Positions 5,991 to 9,084 of a stretch of DNA of 9,084 bases are shown one piece after another. The position numbers were made by a program, and so were the translations under genes. The DNA comes from an uncultured Eubacteriales bacterium. GTDB taxonomy: Bacteria > Bacillota > Clostridia > Lachnospirales > Lachnospiraceae. Numbering within the stretch: position 1 is the first letter of the stretch; each line of letters opens with the position of its first letter. The notes under the pieces were generated by a model. The model was not told where the DNA came from. It did no database searches and saw only the letters and a list, made by a program, of their open reading frames with translations. The DNA lies in the NCBI GenBank assembly GCA_900313765.1, contig OMSN01000128.1, positions 1 to 9,084 on the forward strand, given 5' to 3'.

Positions 5991-6925
5991 TGATGAGCTG
6001 GAGCAGTATTGTCGCAGAGGTGCTGTGCAGGGAATGCGCCGGAGATGGCCCCTTTGCAGTGGTCACGGCAGGCGTGCAGGAAGAGACGGGATCGGATTCC
6101 TTTATCACGCTGGGTCCGGAACATTTCCATGCAGCCAGGACGCCTTCAGAAGCGGTTACCTTCAGTGCCGCACTTGCAGGAGAAGGCAGGATCCCGGTAT
6201 GCGTTCTTCCTTCTTCGTCAGTGCTGTGCAGCCTGGACCCGATGGCCCGCACTGTATGCATGCAGAACCTGCATGTGGTGTTTGTCATAGAGGGAGCGGG
6301 TCTTGCAGACACAGATGAACGGAATTCTCAGGGAATACTTGATCTGTCCTGCCTGACAATGATCCCGAATCTGACAGTGATGGCTCCCAAGCACCGCTTC
6401 GAACTGGCGGACATGCTTCGGTGGGCACTTCGCAGCGCGAAGGGGCCGACAGCGGTCTGCTGTCCGGCAGGTCGTGCGTATGACGGACTGGAGGAATTCC
6501 GCGCTCCCGTGGAGTATGGCAGATGGGAGATCCTCTACGACGAGAGCGATATCTGCCTGCTCGCAGCCGGGAATATGGTAGAGACGGCGCAGAAGGTACG
6601 CGACTTGATGAAGTGGGACGGTGCCAACTGCAGCCTGATCAACTGCAGGTTCCTGAAACCCATGGACGAGGAGACGCTGCGCATCGCCGCATCCGAGCAT
6701 ATTCTTCTTGTGACGATGGAGGAAAATGTGGCAGCAGGCGGTTTCGGGGAGCATGTTGTATCCTGCCTCAGCCAGTCGGGGATCCATGCGGAAGTGGAAC
6801 AGATCACGCTTCCGGACACGTATATGGACGCAGGCCCGGCACAGCTGCTCAGGCAGCAGGCAGGCATCGACGCACAGAGTATCCTGAGACGGATACAGAC
6901 AAGGATGATCGGACATATCAGATGA
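5987..6925 (+). CDS. DXS-like half protein lacking the N-terminal domain and active-site residues
   Basis: The 312-residue product matches the second half of 1-deoxy-D-xylulose-5-phosphate synthase: a transketolase pyrimidine-binding domain (about residues 4-165) and a C-terminal transketolase domain (about 175-300). Domain I, which binds the TPP diphosphate, is absent, and no other gene nearby supplies it. Against my recollection of E. coli DXS the alignment is ungapped over the active-site region (offset 317). Key residues are changed: E370 to P53, Y392 to P75, F395 to S78, R398 to C81, R420 to G103, H431 to S114, R478 to A161; only D427 (D110) remains. Structural segments are kept, such as EAVTFSAALA, SQGILDLSCLTMIPNLTVMAP, NCRFLKPMDEETL and TMEENVAAGGFGEHV. 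The start is a run of three ATGs overlapping the ispA stop; the end overlaps tlyA. It occupies the usual dxs position. Catalysis as DXS is very unlikely. A structural or regulatory role is inference; a decayed relic is the alternative. Confidence 0.85.
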   Translation: MMMSWSSIVAEVLCRECAGDGPFAVVTAGVQEETGSDSFITLGPEHFHAARTPSEAVTFSAALAGEGRIPVCVLPSSSVLCSLDPMARTVCMQNLHVVFVIEGAGLADTDERNSQGILDLSCLTMIPNLTVMAPKHRFELADMLRWALRSAKGPTAVCCPAGRAYDGLEEFRAPVEYGRWEILYDESDICLLAAGNMVETAQKVRDLMKWDGANCSLINCRFLKPMDEETLRIAASEHILLVTMEENVAAGGFGEHVVSCLSQSGIHAEVEQITLPDTYMDAGPAQLLRQQAGIDAQSILRRIQTRMIGHIR

Positions 6926-7749
6926 AAGAGCGACTGGATATACTTCTTGTAAGAAACGGATATTTCAGCTCCAGAGAGAAGGCCAAGACGACCATCATGG
7001 CTGGCTGTGTCTATGTGAACGGACAGAAGGAAGACAAGGCCGGAATGAAGTTTGACACAGACAGCGAGATAGAAGTCCGCGGCCATGCCCTGCGGTATGT
7101 CAGCAGAGGCGGGCTGAAACTGGAGAAGGCTATCGCGCAGTTTGACCTGGATCTTGCAGGCAGCGTCTGCATGGATATCGGCGCGTCCACCGGAGGATTT
7201 ACAGACTGCATGCTCCAGAACGGCGCCGTGAAGGTGTATTCCATCGACGTTGGACACGGACAGCTGGACTGGAAACTGCGCAATGACCCCCGTGTGGTGT
7301 GCATGGAACGGTTCAACGCGAGAGAACTGACGCCGGACGACCTTCCGGAACGCCCCCGGTTCGCATCCATAGATGTATCATTCATTTCACTCAGACTGAT
7401 ACTGGGGCCGGTGTGGGACACGCTGGAAGAGAACGGATGTGTCGCGGCACTGATCAAACCCCAGTTCGAGGCAGGAAGAGAGAAGGTCGGGAAGAAAGGA
7501 GTTGTCAGAGATCCCGCCGTGCATGAGGAAGTGATCGAAAATGTACTTGCCTATGCACGCGAAGCCGGTTTTTCATGCCGGGGACTCACATTTTCTCCCA
7601 TCACCGGACCGGAAGGCAACATTGAGTATCTGGCATGCTTTGTAAAAGGAACTGTGCCTGAAGAGGGGTCAGACCCCGGTACCATTCACAGTATCGTTCA
7701 GGATGCACATAATACTCTGTCAGGAGTGCGGGAACAGAACGAAAGATGA
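6922..7749 (+). CDS. tlyA: TlyA family rRNA 2'-O-methyltransferase
   Basis: TlyA methylates ribose 2'-hydroxyls in 16S and/or 23S rRNA using S-adenosylmethionine; in mycobacteria the modification sets capreomycin sensitivity, and older annotations call it hemolysin. The 275-residue protein has an N-terminal S4 RNA-binding domain (about residues 1-60: RLDILLVRNGYFSSREKAKTTI...GCVYVNG), then SRGGLKLEKA and an FtsJ-type methyltransferase domain with the SAM loop DIGASTGGFTDC (from residue 85). The catalytic tetrad is K66, D151, K179 and E235, spaced as in M. tuberculosis TlyA (K69, D154, K182, E238). The start ATG at 6922 overlaps the preceding stop (ATGA); AAGGAT some 15 bases upstream is distant, so translational coupling probably matters. 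The end overlaps nadK by 4 bases. Fully intact. Confidence 0.94.
   Translation: MKERLDILLVRNGYFSSREKAKTTIMAGCVYVNGQKEDKAGMKFDTDSEIEVRGHALRYVSRGGLKLEKAIAQFDLDLAGSVCMDIGASTGGFTDCMLQNGAVKVYSIDVGHGQLDWKLRNDPRVVCMERFNARELTPDDLPERPRFASIDVSFISLRLILGPVWDTLEENGCVAALIKPQFEAGREKVGKKGVVRDPAVHEEVIENVLAYAREAGFSCRGLTFSPITGPEGNIEYLACFVKGTVPEEGSDPGTIHSIVQDAHNTLSGVREQNER
7685..7713 (+). promoter_or_regulatory. Candidate internal promoter ahead of nadK and argR
   Basis: TTCACA (7685-7690) and CATAAT (7708-7713), each one mismatch from consensus, are separated by 17 bases near the 3' end of tlyA. Transcription would begin near 7720, about 25 bases before the nadK ATG. It lies in coding sequence, so chance similarity is possible. 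It would allow separate expression of nadK and argR. Confidence 0.35.
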
Positions 7750-8603
7750 ACAGTTTTTTTGTTATCGTAAATGAACTTAAAGAGTTTGCAAAAAACCAGA
7801 GTGTTTTTGTAAAAAACTATCTGGAAGATAGAGGGAAAATGTGCTATCTTCAGAGGTATGGTGAAACTGTCGATTCTAAGGGAAAGACCTATACGGACGC
7901 CTCTTCGATACCGGATGATGTGGAATGTGTGATCGCGATCGGCGGTGACGGCACATTGCTTCATGCTTCGAGAGATATCGTCGGAACCGGCTTGCCTCTC
8001 CTTGGGATCAATATGGGAACGCTTGGCTATCTGGCTGAGATCGAAGTCTCCAATGTCACAGATGCCCTTGACCGATTGATCACAAACAGGTATTTTATTG
8101 AAGACCGGATGATGATCCGCGGAACCGTATATAAGTCGGAGGGAAGTCAGATCAAAGATATCGCTCTGAACGATATCGTCATATCACGACGCGGAAGGCT
8201 TCGTGTTGTGGACTTCAACATCTATGTAGATGACACTTTTCTCTGTTCCTACAGGGCAGACGGGATTATCATATCAACGCCGACAGGTTCTACAGGATAT
8301 ACACTTTCAGCCGGAGGACCTATCGTATCGCCGGATGCTTCTCTGATCCTGCTTACTGCGATAGCACCGCATACACTGGTCTCCAGAACCATCGTACTTC
8401 CGGACAATGTCTCGGTTACAGTGGAGATCTGCGGCAACGCGGAGCCTTCGGAAGGCAGCGCAGAGATTGCCTTTGACGGTGACGTCATATTCGGCATGGC
8501 GTGCGGCGACAAAGTCACCATAGCAAAGACGGAGCAGAAGACTCACTTTGTGAAGCTGAATCATACCAGCTTCGTCACCAACCTTAGAAACAAACTCAGA
8601 TAA
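7746..8603 (+). CDS. nadK: NAD kinase
   Basis: NAD kinase phosphorylates NAD to NADP in the cytoplasm, using ATP or polyphosphate. The 285-residue protein shows the diagnostic GGDGT motif (residues 66-70) followed by LLHASR. It also has INMGTLGYLAE, LND at residues 141-143 (NE in many relatives), and the glycine-rich TPTGSTGYTLSAGGPIV block (from residue 178). The FDGD segment near the C-terminus completes the fold. Length fits the family. The ATG overlaps the tlyA stop as ATGA. The first 40 or so codons are AT-rich with T7, A6, T5 and A6 runs, unlike the GC-rich genes around it. argR starts 22 bases after the stop. In Clostridia nadK commonly sits between tlyA and argR, so placement supports the call. 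Confidence 0.96.
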   Translation: MNSFFVIVNELKEFAKNQSVFVKNYLEDRGKMCYLQRYGETVDSKGKTYTDASSIPDDVECVIAIGGDGTLLHASRDIVGTGLPLLGINMGTLGYLAEIEVSNVTDALDRLITNRYFIEDRMMIRGTVYKSEGSQIKDIALNDIVISRRGRLRVVDFNIYVDDTFLCSYRADGIIISTPTGSTGYTLSAGGPIVSPDASLILLTAIAPHTLVSRTIVLPDNVSVTVEICGNAEPSEGSAEIAFDGDVIFGMACGDKVTIAKTEQKTHFVKLNHTSFVTNLRNKLR

Positions 8604-8625
8604 CAGACAGCAGGATGGACAGAAC

Positions 8626-9075
8626 ATGAAGATTGGAAGACAAGCAAAGATTATAGAACTGATTGGCCGGTATGATATTGAAACCCAGGAAGAACTGGCG
8701 AATTATCTCAAGGAGGAAGGCTTCCGCGTGACGCAGGCTACGATCTCCAGAGATATCCGTGAGTTGAAACTCACCAAGATCTCTGTGAGCGGCGGGCACC
8801 AGAAGTATGCGGTCCTGTCACCCGGCTCCAGACAGATGAGCGAGAAATATCTCAGAGTACTGAGAGACGGTTTCATCAACATGGACAGGGCAGGCAATCT
8901 GTTGGTAATCAATACTGTCTCCGGCATGGCGATGGCAGTCGCGGCTGCGATCGACGCCATGAACTGGTCAGAAGTTGCCGGATGTATAGGCGGCGATGAC
9001 ACGATCTTCTGCGCGGTGCACAGTGAGGAAGAAACCGTGATCGTGATGGACAAACTCCTGAAGATTGTAAACTGA
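8626..9075 (+). CDS. argR: Arginine repressor ArgR/AhrC
   Basis: ArgR is a hexameric, arginine-responsive DNA-binding protein that represses arginine synthesis genes and can activate catabolic ones. The product is 149 residues, the same length as B. subtilis AhrC. The N-terminal winged helix-turn-helix covers about residues 1-70 with QATISRDIRELKLTKI (S41 and R42 are the conserved DNA-contact pair). The C-terminal oligomerisation and arginine-binding domain covers about 80-149 and contains GCIGGDDTIF; D124 and D125 correspond to the arginine-binding aspartates. AGGA lies 10 bases before the ATG. This is the last complete gene; only 9 bases follow its stop. recN is the usual next gene in this cluster but is not in the window. 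The divergent carbamate kinase at the other end could be a target, but I find no full ARG box there. Confidence 0.95.
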   Translation: MKIGRQAKIIELIGRYDIETQEELANYLKEEGFRVTQATISRDIRELKLTKISVSGGHQKYAVLSPGSRQMSEKYLRVLRDGFINMDRAGNLLVINTVSGMAMAVAAAIDAMNWSEVAGCIGGDDTIFCAVHSEEETVIVMDKLLKIVN

Positions 9076-9084
9076 TGCCGGATA

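Noticed and set aside
6218..6916. Minus-strand open frame of 232 codons opposite the DXS-like gene
   Set aside because: I considered whether the real gene was antisense here, but the plus strand aligns ungapped with DXS and is coupled to both neighbours.
6523..6921. Extended upstream start for tlyA
   Set aside because: The extra 133 codons overlap the DXS-like gene in another frame and match nothing; ATG 6922 gives the normal TlyA N-terminus and S4 domain.
5987..6925. Split transketolase or pyruvate dehydrogenase E1 beta instead of DXS-like
   Set aside because: Spacing of motifs follows DXS without gaps, the locus is the usual dxs site, and no N-terminal partner gene is adjacent; the catalytic glutamate expected in a split-enzyme subunit is missing.
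7751..7815. Terminator at the start of nadK from the A and T runs
   Set aside because: Stems would be A-T only with no GC-rich base, and they lie inside an intact nadK coding sequence.

Overview
The window reads as chromosomal DNA of an anaerobic Firmicute, most likely a Lachnospiraceae-type Clostridia. This rests on the gene order prfC, asp23, nusB, xseA, xseB, ispA, (dxs position), tlyA, nadK, argR, on the NusB start (MTRRELREHIF), on strong AGGAGG-type ribosome binding sites, and on a carbamate kinase of the ALGHxALG/THSNAPQVG subtype. Base composition is moderately GC-rich by eye. There are no tRNA or rRNA genes, no CRISPR array, no insertion sequence and no sign of phage. This is mostly a housekeeping region.

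Layout. Positions 1-690 (minus strand) hold the first 230 codons of a carbamate kinase running off the left edge. A 256-base divergent spacer (691-946) carries a near-consensus promoter for each direction and two inverted repeats. prfC (release factor 3, TTG start) follows. A short gap with its own good promoter leads to an Asp23/Gls24-family gene whose protein stops before the usual C-terminal segment. A strong hairpin plus T5 tract (2916-2974) then separates asp23 from the nusB operon. From 3014 to 9075 eight genes are packed head to tail on the plus strand: nusB, xseA, xseB, ispA, a DXS-like half protein, tlyA, nadK and argR. Three junctions are ATGA overlaps. A candidate internal promoter lies in the end of tlyA, ahead of nadK and argR.

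How the genes fit together. The operon mixes transcription antitermination (NusB), exonuclease VII (XseA/XseB), isoprenoid chain elongation (IspA), rRNA 2'-O-methylation (TlyA), NADP supply (NadK) and arginine regulation (ArgR), a conserved clostridial cluster.

The most unusual item is the gene between ispA and tlyA (5987-6925), where a full-length dxs is expected. It encodes only the pyrimidine-binding and C-terminal domains of 1-deoxy-D-xylulose-5-phosphate synthase. It aligns without gaps to E. coli DXS from about residue 318 over the active-site region, yet almost every catalytic residue is replaced, including the TPP-activating glutamate (Pro here). The frame is intact and translationally coupled on both sides, which suggests a retained non-enzymatic protein rather than random decay. 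Secondary points are a perfect 18-bp in-frame tandem duplication in xseA, the short Asp23 protein with possible frame-scrambled remnants under the terminator, and the lack of a visible promoter between that terminator and nusB.
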